A DNA stretch of 13,088 nucleotides from Deltaproteobacteria bacterium. Lineage in GTDB: Bacteria; Desulfobacterota; B13-G15; RBG-16-54-18. The position numbers and the translations under genes were made by a program. The notes beneath the pieces were generated by a model. It was not told where the DNA came from. It did not search any database and saw only the letters and a list, made by a program, of their open reading frames with translations. The stretch is taken from assembly GCA_003646745.1 (NCBI GenBank), contig QMLM01000022.1:1-13088 (forward strand). The letters are read 5' to 3'. Of the stretch, positions 1 to 6,137 are shown in pieces (the stretch's first letter is position 1; the number at the start of each line of letters is the position of its first letter).

Positions 1-182
1 AACACCTCCTGCCCGGACGAGGAGAACTTCCTCTTACCCGCTTTCTGCTGCAATTGGGCCGGCTAGACTATAAAGGGTTTTTGACCTTAGAATCTATGCC
101 TTCTGAATTTCCGCAAAAGACAAAAGATATCATCAGAACCCTGGGAGATGTTGTGGAGTACCTAAGGGCCGAAACAGAGTAG
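1..182 (+). CDS. Partial: C-terminal end of a probable sugar-phosphate isomerase/epimerase-like (TIM-barrel) protein
   Basis: The reading frame is open from the left edge (first full codon at 3) to the TAG at 180-182, giving the last 59 residues of a protein that starts outside the window. The segment HLLPGRGELPLTRFL, then a Tyr-Lys-Gly turn and a Leu-Thr-Leu-Glu strand, resembles the end of the xylose isomerase-like / AP-endonuclease-2 TIM-barrel family. There a His-x-x-Pro-Gly-x-Gly stretch precedes a helix and the last barrel strand carries a metal-binding Glu. Members are mostly sugar or sugar-phosphate isomerases and epimerases, and some are endonuclease IV-like. The substrate cannot be told from this tail. 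No T-rich terminator hairpin follows the stop. The 250 bp to pilB contain pilus promoter signals, so the two genes are probably separate units. That it is a coding end is fairly sure; the family call is moderate. Confidence 0.6.
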   Translation, partial: HLLPGRGELPLTRFLLQLGRLDYKGFLTLESMPSEFPQKTKDIIRTLGDVVEYLRAETE

Positions 183-197
183 AGCCGGCTGCACGGA

Positions 198-214
198 GTG
201 ACAAAAATTGTCAC
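198..214. promoter_or_regulatory. Inverted repeat, candidate enhancer (UAS) for an NtrC-family activator, probably PilR
   Basis: The sequence GTGACAAAAATTGTCAC is a perfect 7-bp inverted repeat with a 3-bp A spacer. Its centre (206) is about 107 bp upstream of the start site predicted for the sigma-54 promoter at 288-303, within the usual range for sigma-54 enhancer sites. The half-site contains TGTC, which also occurs in described Pseudomonas PilR sites. No T-tract follows, so a terminator for the upstream gene is unlikely. That PilR is the binder is an inference from its presence in the same operon. Confidence 0.5.
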
Positions 215-287
215 ACCAACCGAAGGGCAATCCCCCTAACGAAGCTCCGAGCTAGGAAAAACAAGGGATTCTTATAAATCAAGATGA

Positions 288-303
288 TGGCACAAAACTT
301 GCT
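288..303 (+). promoter_or_regulatory. Sigma-54 (-24/-12) promoter of the pilBTCSR operon
   Basis: TGGCACAAAACTTGCT matches the sigma-54 consensus TGGCAC-N5-TTGC exactly. The invariant GG (289-290) and GC (301-302) are separated by the required 10 bases. Transcription would start near 313-314 and leave an A-rich leader of about 120 bases before pilB. This promoter type needs an AAA+ activator, and one (PilR) is encoded five genes downstream. Confidence 0.8.
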
Positions 304-372
304 TTCCCCAAATTGATACTTCCATGAACAAGGCAAAAATAGAACAGAACAAATTCAAATTGCAAAGAAATA

Positions 373-401
373 TTGACATAAAGGGCAAAGAGTGATAAAA
401 A
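373..401 (+). promoter_or_regulatory. Possible sigma-70 promoter close to pilB
   Basis: A perfect TTGACA (373-378) is followed by exactly 17 bases and TAAAAA (396-401), a 4/6 match to TATAAT. A start near 408 would leave only about 25 bases of leader. It could give basal expression independent of PilR. The -10 is poor and the region is A-rich, so a chance match is possible. Confidence 0.35.
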
Positions 402-432
402 AAAGATCTCTATTGAGGAAAGGGGCGAAATC

Positions 433-2121
433 ATGTCGATGAGGCTGGGGCAATTACTTTTAAAGGCGCAGTTAATCACCGAAGAGCAGCTTAAACAGGC
501 ACTAAGTGAGCAGAAGATCAGAGGGGTGAGTCTGAGTTCCGCTTTGATAGAGCTGGGGTTCCTCAAGGAGGAAGACCTTCTGAACTTTCTTAAAAAAAGG
601 TATGGGGTCCCCTCTATAAACCTCGCCGATCTAGAATTAGACCCCAAGCTGGTAGAGTTGATTGGACACGACTTTATGCAAAAGAATCAAGTGGTCCCGG
701 TACGCAGGAGCGGTTCCACCCTCTATTTGGCCATGGTTGACCCCTTCAATGTCTCGGTGATAGACGATATCAAATTTCGTACAGGATATCATGTAGAGGC
801 ACTGGTAGCCTCGGAGACAGACATTAAAAGAGCCATAGATAGATTCATTGACCCTGCCTCTTCCATCGACGGAGTTCTCACCGATTTCGAGGACGAAGGG
901 ATGGAGGTGGTGAGGCATGAGGATAGCTTCGATCTTACCGAATTGGAAAAGACTGCTGAAGAAGCGCCGGTTGTAAAACTCGTCAATCTCATCCTTGCCG
1001 ATGCCATCACCAAAGGGGCCAGTGATATCCACCTGGAGCCTTATGAGAAGTTCTTCCGGGTGAGGTACAGAATCGATGGGGTCCTTTATGAGGTGATGAG
1101 ACCACCCATCAGGATGAAAAATGCCATCACCTCTCGGATCAAGATCATGGCCCAACTGGATATCGCCGAGCGCCGCCTTCCCCAAGGAGGGCGTTTTCTT
1201 ATCAGGATGCAAAACAGGGAGATGGATTTCCGGGTATCAGTTATCCCCACCCTCTTTGGCGAAAAGGTGGTCTTGCGGCTTCTGGACAAATCGAAGCTAC
1301 AACTGGATATGACAAAACTGGGATTCGAACCTGAAACACTAGAGATATTCCGAAAGGCCATTCATAAACCTTTTGGGATGATCTTGGTCACGGGTCCCAC
1401 TGGAAGTGGAAAGACCACCACCCTTTATTCAGTCCTCTCAGAACTCAATAAGACCTCGGACAACATCTGTACTGCTGAGGACCCAATAGAGTTCAACATA
1501 CCTGGGGTAAACCAAGTCCAGATGCATGAAGCCATCGGGCTAAACTTCGCCACTGCCCTCAGAGAGTTCCTGCGCCAGGACCCAGATATAATAATGGTGG
1601 GCGAGATCAGGGATCTGGAAACTGCCGAAATAGGGATAAAGGCCGCCCTGACTGGACATCTGGTCCTCAGCACCCTGCACACCAATGATGCCCCCAGTAC
1701 GATAAGCCGTTTGCTCGATATGGGGGTGGAGCCGTTTCTTGTCTCCTCCTCGGTGATTATGGTGGTGGCGCAGAGATTGGTCCGCGTCATCTGTCCAGAT
1801 TGTAAGGAACCGGTCGAGGTGCCTCCTGAGGCCCTCCTTGATTTAGGGGTCCCCGAAGAGGAGATCTACGACTTTACCTGCTATAAAGGGAGGGGCTGCA
1901 ATAGTTGCAGCAACATAGGCTACCGCGGCAGGATAGCCCTCTTCGAAGTAATGCCTGTAAATGAAGAGATTAAAGAGTTGACGCTGAGAAGAACACCTGC
2001 CAATGAAATTAAAAAGGCGGCAATCCAGGCAGGTATGAAGACCTTGAGGGAGAGTGGTATCACCAAGATCAAACAAGGTGTAACTACCATCGAAGAAGTA
2101 CTAAGAGTAACCGTAGATTAG
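433..2121 (+). CDS. pilB: Type IV pilus extension ATPase PilB
   Basis: This is the hexameric GspE/PilB secretion ATPase that powers pilus polymerisation at the inner-membrane platform. The 562 residues are the usual length. Residues 4-56 form an MshEN-type domain of two 24-residue motifs (first RLG at 4-6), a fold that binds cyclic di-GMP in some homologues. Residues 175-285 are the second N-terminal domain (SDIHLEP near 197-203). The ATPase core has Walker A GPTGSGKT (321-328), an Asp box around AEDPIE (348-353), Walker B IIMVGEIRD (386-394) and His box TGHLVLSTLHTND (407-419). Cys454, Cys457, Cys489 and Cys492 form the zinc-binding tetracysteine site typical of PilB and absent from PilT. 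The ATG at 433 has AGGGG seven bases upstream. It is the first gene of the operon, 19 bp before pilT. PilB rather than GspE is chosen because pilT, pilC, pilS and pilR follow. Confidence 0.96.
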   Translation: MSMRLGQLLLKAQLITEEQLKQALSEQKIRGVSLSSALIELGFLKEEDLLNFLKKRYGVPSINLADLELDPKLVELIGHDFMQKNQVVPVRRSGSTLYLAMVDPFNVSVIDDIKFRTGYHVEALVASETDIKRAIDRFIDPASSIDGVLTDFEDEGMEVVRHEDSFDLTELEKTAEEAPVVKLVNLILADAITKGASDIHLEPYEKFFRVRYRIDGVLYEVMRPPIRMKNAITSRIKIMAQLDIAERRLPQGGRFLIRMQNREMDFRVSVIPTLFGEKVVLRLLDKSKLQLDMTKLGFEPETLEIFRKAIHKPFGMILVTGPTGSGKTTTLYSVLSELNKTSDNICTAEDPIEFNIPGVNQVQMHEAIGLNFATALREFLRQDPDIIMVGEIRDLETAEIGIKAALTGHLVLSTLHTNDAPSTISRLLDMGVEPFLVSSSVIMVVAQRLVRVICPDCKEPVEVPPEALLDLGVPEEEIYDFTCYKGRGCNSCSNIGYRGRIALFEVMPVNEEIKELTLRRTPANEIKKAAIQAGMKTLRESGITKIKQGVTTIEEVLRVTVD

Positions 2122-2140
2122 CTTTTGTGAGGTTTTAACC

Positions 2141-3217
2141 ATGCCCGACCTACAAGACCTATTAAGGACGATGATCGAACACGGGGCCACCGACCTTCAT
2201 ATCACCACCGGTTCTCCTCCTCAAATCCGGGTGGACGGCCGGCTTGTCCCTCTGGATCTACCTCCCCTGACCCCTGCGGATACGAAAAGGCTCTGTTACA
2301 GCATCCTCACCGATGCTCAAAAACACCGCTTTGAGGAGGAACACGAGCTTGACTTCTCCTTCGGGATAAAGGGGCTGTCTAGATTTAGGGGAAACCTATT
2401 CCTTCAAAGGGGGGCTGTGGCAGCGGCCATTAGGGCCATCCCATATAAAATAAAGAGCTTTCAAGAACTGGGCCTTCCCCCTATTATAGAGGAGATAATC
2501 AGGAAACCGAAAGGGCTCATCCTAGTTACAGGCCCCACCGGCGCAGGCAAATCTACTACCTTAGCTGCTATGATCGACAGAATTAACGAAGAGAGGAATG
2601 CCCATATCATCACCATCGAGGACCCTATTGAGTATCTCCACCCCCATAAGGGGTGCGTGGTAAATCAAAGAGAGGTGAACTCAGACACCTTTAGCTTCCA
2701 GGCGGCCTTAAAACATATCCTGCGCCAGGACCCCGATGTGGTCCTTATCGGAGAGATGAGGGATTTGGAAACTATAGAGGCAGCCCTTACCATCGCTGAA
2801 ACCGGACATCTCACCCTCGCCACCCTGCACACTAACTCATGCTCTGAGAGTATAAACCGGATCATCGACGTCTTCCCCCCTCACCAACAACCTCAGGTCA
2901 GGACACTGCTCTCCTTTGTCCTAGAGGGGGTCCTTACCCAACAACTGTTGCCAAAGGCTAATGGGAGGGGATTGATCCTGGCCCTGGAGATCATGATCCC
3001 CAATCCAGCCATCCGCAACCTCATCAGGGAGGATAAAGTGCATCAGATCTACGGACAGATGCAGGTGGGACAACTTAAGTTTGGGATGCAGACCATGAAC
3101 CAATCCCTCCTTAGCCTTTATGAAAGGGGGCTCATCACCCTCAATGACGCCATGGCTAGGTCCCCCAACCTAGAGGAGTTCCGGCAGATGTTGGGGGAGA
3201 GCGCGCTGAAGAGATAG
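2141..3217 (+). CDS. pilT: Type IV pilus retraction ATPase PilT
   Basis: PilT is the hexameric motor that depolymerises the pilus and so produces twitching motility and adhesion force. At 358 residues it has normal length and lacks the long N-terminal domain and zinc site of PilB. Visible motifs are SDLH-like ATDLHI (17-21), Walker A GPTGAGKS (131-138), Asp box ITIEDPIEY (157-165), Walker B VLIGEMRD (201-208) and His box TGHLTLATLHTN (221-232). The PilT-specific C-terminal AIRNLI (290-295) is followed by HQIYGQMQ and a Gly-Met-Gln-Thr-Met segment. AIRNLI is needed for retraction in studied PilT proteins, so this is PilT rather than a second extension motor. GAGG lies about ten bases before the ATG. 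A 19-bp gap separates it from pilB and 23 bp from pilC, so it is co-transcribed. Confidence 0.96.
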   Translation: MPDLQDLLRTMIEHGATDLHITTGSPPQIRVDGRLVPLDLPPLTPADTKRLCYSILTDAQKHRFEEEHELDFSFGIKGLSRFRGNLFLQRGAVAAAIRAIPYKIKSFQELGLPPIIEEIIRKPKGLILVTGPTGAGKSTTLAAMIDRINEERNAHIITIEDPIEYLHPHKGCVVNQREVNSDTFSFQAALKHILRQDPDVVLIGEMRDLETIEAALTIAETGHLTLATLHTNSCSESINRIIDVFPPHQQPQVRTLLSFVLEGVLTQQLLPKANGRGLILALEIMIPNPAIRNLIREDKVHQIYGQMQVGQLKFGMQTMNQSLLSLYERGLITLNDAMARSPNLEEFRQMLGESALKR

Positions 3218-3240
3218 AAATGAATTAAATAGAGGACGCA

Positions 3241-4446
3241 ATGCCAAAATATATTTGGGAGGGCAGGACCCCACGAGGGGATTTCCGCAAAGGAGAACTC
3301 GAGGGCCCGAGTGAGACGGCCATCAGGGCCTACCTCAGACAACAACAGATCATCCCCACCAAGATCGTCTCCAAGGGGAAAGAGATCAAATTCACCCTCC
3401 CCTTCATGAAGGGGAGGGTGAGAAAGAAGTCCCTGGCGATCTTCACCCGCCAATTGGCTACTATGATCGATGCTGGCCTCCCTCTAGTCCAGTCCTTGGA
3501 TATCTTAGCACAACAGGAAGAAAACGAGACCTTCAAGGAAATTATCAGGGGAGTGAAGGAGGATGTCGAGGCGGGGGCCACCTTTGCGGCTGCCCTTAAA
3601 AAGTACCCGCGCGTCTTCGACAACCTTTATATCAATCTCGTGGTGGCAGGGGAAGAGGCTGGTACCTTAGACGTAATCCTTAACCGCTTGGCCACCCATA
3701 TAGAGAAGATAGAGGGTTTGAAAAAAAAGATCAGATCTGCTCTGGTTTATCCCGCCATGATTGTAGCAGTAGCCATTGTCGTCAGCATTGTCCTGCTGGT
3801 ATTCGTCATCCCAGTGTTCGAGCGGCTGTTTGCAGGGGTGGGTACATCGCTGCCTTTGCCTACCCAGATCGTCATCAACATCAGCAGGTTTGCCAAAAGC
3901 TATATGCCCCTCATCATTCTTTTCTTAATAATCCTGGCCTTTGTGCTTAGAAATTATTACAGAACGGAAGGCGGAAAGACAAAGATCGACGGGTTCTTTT
4001 TAAAACTTCCTATCTTTGGGGAGCTTGTTAGAAAGGTCTCCATCGCCAGGTTTGCTCGCACCTTGGCCACTTTGGTAACCAGTGGGGTACCTATTTTAGA
4101 ATCCCTGAATATTGTGGCCGGGGCATCGGGGAACAAAGTAGTTGAGCAAGCCATCCTGGAGGGACGAGCAAGTATCAGCGAGGGGCAGACCATCTCTGAA
4201 CCCTTGGCCCGCAGTGGTGTCTTCCCCGTCATGGTAACCCAGATGATCTCGGTAGGCGAAACCACCGGTTCCTTAGAACTCATGCTCACCAAAATTGCTG
4301 ATTTCTACGAGGAAGAGGTGGACGTGGCTGTGGCTACCCTAAGCTCCCTACTAGAACCGATGTTGATGATCTTTTTAGGCGTAACCATAGGGGGACTAGT
4401 CATCTCCATGTATTTGCCCATCTTTAAGATGGCTTCAGCCTTTTAG
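3241..4446 (+). CDS. pilC: Type IV pilus inner-membrane platform protein PilC
   Basis: PilC is the polytopic inner-membrane protein on which PilB and PilT act. The 401 residues show the GspF/PilC plan of two repeated T2SSF domains. The first (about 64-190) contains FTRQLATMIDAGLPLVQSL and a Gly-Glu-x-x-Gly-x-Leu turn at 137-143. The second (about 267-392) contains FARTLATLVTSGVPILESL and VGETTGSLELM. Hydrophobic stretches at about 171-193, 219-236 and 372-393 are the expected three membrane segments. The N-terminal 45 residues (KYIWEGRTPRGDFRKGELEG) are the usual PilC lead-in. The ATG is preceded by GAGGA. Codons 52-60, in the linker before the first T2SSF domain, lie in a perfect 30-bp palindrome (3392-3421). 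The frame and domain order are intact, so the gene looks functional. Confidence 0.95.
   Translation: MPKYIWEGRTPRGDFRKGELEGPSETAIRAYLRQQQIIPTKIVSKGKEIKFTLPFMKGRVRKKSLAIFTRQLATMIDAGLPLVQSLDILAQQEENETFKEIIRGVKEDVEAGATFAAALKKYPRVFDNLYINLVVAGEEAGTLDVILNRLATHIEKIEGLKKKIRSALVYPAMIVAVAIVVSIVLLVFVIPVFERLFAGVGTSLPLPTQIVINISRFAKSYMPLIILFLIILAFVLRNYYRTEGGKTKIDGFFLKLPIFGELVRKVSIARFARTLATLVTSGVPILESLNIVAGASGNKVVEQAILEGRASISEGQTISEPLARSGVFPVMVTQMISVGETTGSLELMLTKIADFYEEEVDVAVATLSSLLEPMLMIFLGVTIGGLVISMYLPIFKMASAF
3392..3421. repeat. Perfect 30-bp palindrome within the pilC coding sequence
   Basis: The left arm TCACCCTCCCCTTCA (3392-3406) is followed with no spacer by its exact reverse complement (3407-3421). 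The next outer pair no longer matches. It sits in codons for Thr52-Val60 of PilC, between the N-terminal lead-in and the first T2SSF domain. It could be a small palindromic repeat element, a protein binding site or a long hairpin in the pil mRNA. No second copy was seen in this window. Confidence 0.85.
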
Positions 4447-4459
4447 CCGAAGAAACGAG

Positions 4460-6052
4460 ATGCAACAACGGCTGAAAAAGCTGGTCCTTTATCGACTTAT
4501 TCTTACCTCTATTTTCCTGCTCATGGGATTGTTTTTCCAATTAAAGGGGATCTCTATCTTTTGGGGTCCTTACACCTTCTTTCACTTCTTTATCATCCTT
4601 CTGTACGTCACCACTATATTCTTCGCCATTTTATTGCGGAAATTTAAAAACCTTATCCTGCTAACGTACTCCCAAGTTATCGCCGACTCCGTAATCATCA
4701 CTGGGATTGTATACGTGACCGGTGGTGGCTTAAGCCTCTTCTTTCCCCTCTATGTCTTGGTAGTCCTAGAGGCTGGGGTCATCTTGGAGAGGCAAGGGGG
4801 TCTCATGGCAGCCTCCATATGCAGTATCTCGTATGGACTGTTGCTAAACCTAGAATACTATTGGGTGATCCCATCGCTGGCCCCCCGCTACCCTTATCAC
4901 AGCATCTATTTGTTATATAAGCTCTTTCTTGCTATCTTAAGCTTCTATTTGGCGGGATACCTCACCGGATATTTAGCGGAAGAGGTCCGCAAAAGGGGCA
5001 GGGAGCTGAGGAAGACCCGCGAGGACTACAGCAGGCTCGAGGCCTTTAATCGTTACGTAATTCAGAGCATCCAAAGTGGACTTCTAACCACCGACCTAGA
5101 GGGAAGGATAACCTTTCTGAACCAAGCAGGGGAAAAGATCTTAGGTCTCGGTATCTCTCAGCTTAGGTACCGTCCCCTCATCGACATATTTCCGGATATA
5201 GAGGAGGACTTCTATGGGAGACTTCGCTCCCGGGTAGAGACTACTTTTCAAAGGCCCGACGCAGAAGAGATAAAGCTGGGGCTTTCTGTCTCTCCCCTAA
5301 AGGATCATAAGGGCAAAGAGGTCGGCAAAATCATCATCTTCCAGGATCTCACCCACATAAAGGAGATGGAAGAATCTATGAGGAGAGCAGAAAAACTGGC
5401 CACCATCGGACAGTTGGCTGCTGGCATTGCCCATGAGATCCGCAACCCTCTGGCCTCCATAAGTGGAGCCATCCAGCTGCTCAAAGAAGAGAAGGAGACA
5501 AACGAAAGTACCCAAAAGTTAATGGAAATAATCTTGGCAGAGTCCAGCCGCCTCAATCGCCTTATTACCGATTTCCTGCTGTATGCCCAGCCCCCTAAGC
5601 TCAATAAAAAAGCGGTGGACATTGGAGCCCTGGTGGAAGATACCTTAGAGGTTTTCTCTCGCTCACCCCAATGGACCCAAGGGACGAGATTAGTCAAGAT
5701 TATAGAACCACATGTCACTATATCGGGTGATCCCCAACGATTGCAGCAGGTCCTTTGGAACCTTTTTATCAATGCCGTAGACGCCATGGGGGGAAAGGGG
5801 ATGTTAGAGGTAAAGGTTCAAAGGGATGGAAGAAGGCAGAAGGCAATACTTCTAGTCTCGGATACAGGCAAGGGAATTTCACCAGCGGAAATAAACAAGA
5901 TCTTCGACCCTTTTTTTACCACCAAAGAGGGGGGCACAGGATTGGGACTCTCTATAGTGCATAAGATAGTAGAAAGCCATGGAGGGGAAATCTTTGTGGA
6001 GAGCCAGCCTGATCGAGGCACCACATTTACCCTCACTTTCCCCGCTTCATAG
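4460..6052 (+). CDS. pilS: Membrane sensor histidine kinase PilS
   Basis: This is the sensor kinase of the PilS-PilR pair. The 530 residues begin with six hydrophobic segments (about 11-28, 33-57, 66-87, 90-108, 116-134 and 150-172), matching the six-helix membrane part of Pseudomonas PilS. A coiled-coil-like linker (173-195) and a PAS domain (about 196-300) follow. The HisKA domain has the H box AGIAHEIRNPLASISG, with His325 as the likely phosphorylation site. The ATPase domain shows the N box LWNLFINAVDAM (432-443), G1 DTGKGI (468-473), F box FDPFFTTK (482-489) and G2 GGTGLGLSIV (491-500). All catalytic boxes look intact. It starts 13 bp after pilC with only a weak purine-rich ribosome site, so expression may depend on upstream translation. 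The signal sensed is not visible; in Pseudomonas PilS senses pilin in the membrane. The name rests on architecture plus neighbours. Confidence 0.9.
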   Translation: MQQRLKKLVLYRLILTSIFLLMGLFFQLKGISIFWGPYTFFHFFIILLYVTTIFFAILLRKFKNLILLTYSQVIADSVIITGIVYVTGGGLSLFFPLYVLVVLEAGVILERQGGLMAASICSISYGLLLNLEYYWVIPSLAPRYPYHSIYLLYKLFLAILSFYLAGYLTGYLAEEVRKRGRELRKTREDYSRLEAFNRYVIQSIQSGLLTTDLEGRITFLNQAGEKILGLGISQLRYRPLIDIFPDIEEDFYGRLRSRVETTFQRPDAEEIKLGLSVSPLKDHKGKEVGKIIIFQDLTHIKEMEESMRRAEKLATIGQLAAGIAHEIRNPLASISGAIQLLKEEKETNESTQKLMEIILAESSRLNRLITDFLLYAQPPKLNKKAVDIGALVEDTLEVFSRSPQWTQGTRLVKIIEPHVTISGDPQRLQQVLWNLFINAVDAMGGKGMLEVKVQRDGRRQKAILLVSDTGKGISPAEINKIFDPFFTTKEGGTGLGLSIVHKIVESHGGEIFVESQPDRGTTFTLTFPAS

Positions 6053-6074
6053 ATGCGCCAAGAGGCACATCTAT
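6049..6074 (+). promoter_or_regulatory. Hairpin spanning the pilS stop codon
   Basis: ATAGATG (6049-6055) pairs with CATCTAT (6068-6074). After one mismatch, GCC (6057-6059) pairs with GGC (6064-6066) around an AAGA tetraloop. The TAG of pilS (6050-6052) is in the left arm. No T-run follows, so it is not a standard intrinsic terminator. It may protect the 3' end of the upstream message or modulate read-through to pilR. Confidence 0.45.
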
Positions 6075-6078
6075 TATC

Positions 6079-6096
6079 TGGGGGCAAAACCCCCCA
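6079..6096 (+). promoter_or_regulatory. Second intergenic hairpin between pilS and pilR
   Basis: TGGGGG (6079-6084) and CCCCCA (6091-6096) form a perfect 6-bp GC-rich stem with loop CAAAAC, only five bases after the preceding hairpin. It is followed by TGTAAAG and not a T-tract, so efficient Rho-independent termination is not expected. A pause, processing or mRNA-stability role is possible. Confidence 0.45.
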
Positions 6097-6124
6097 TGTA
6101 AAGACGATTGGTCAAATCTCCTGC

Positions 6125-6132
6125 GGGAGGAG
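6125..6132 (+). promoter_or_regulatory. Ribosome binding site that fixes the pilR start
   Basis: GGGAGGAG ends five bases before the ATG at 6138 and is the strongest Shine-Dalgarno match near pilR. It selects this ATG over an in-frame TTG at 6108, which would add ten residues unlike any receiver domain. CTCCT (6118-6122) can pair with AGGAG (6128-6132), so the site may be partly masked in the RNA. Confidence 0.8.
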
Positions 6133-6137
6133 CGAAT

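Noticed and set aside
243..253. Short inverted repeat AGCTCCGAGCT upstream of the sigma-54 promoter
   Set aside because: Five-base arms with a one-base centre are expected by chance at this scale, and the one-base loop cannot form a hairpin.
324..395. A 23-codon ORF in the pilB leader (starts Met-Asn-Lys-Ala-Lys, ends TGA)
   Set aside because: No ribosome binding site precedes the ATG, and the lysine- and asparagine-rich composition simply follows the A-rich leader.
314..432. A possible cyclic di-GMP (GEMM) riboswitch in the pilB leader, suggested by GGGCAAAG at 383
   Set aside because: The rest of the GEMM core and its pairing stems are not visible; the leader is A-rich and poorly structured.
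637..1212. A 191-codon minus-strand open frame opposite pilB
   Set aside because: It is a shadow of the conserved pilB frame, with no recognisable domain.
1567..2832. Similar DNA in pilB and pilT (for example a shared CTGCGCCAGGACCC before each Walker B)
   Set aside because: This is explained by paralogy of the two ATPases and conserved Walker B/His box motifs; no long identical tract suggests recent gene conversion.
6108..6137. A longer pilR starting at the in-frame TTG
   Set aside because: The ten extra residues do not resemble a receiver domain, and the strong ribosome site and ATG favour 6138.
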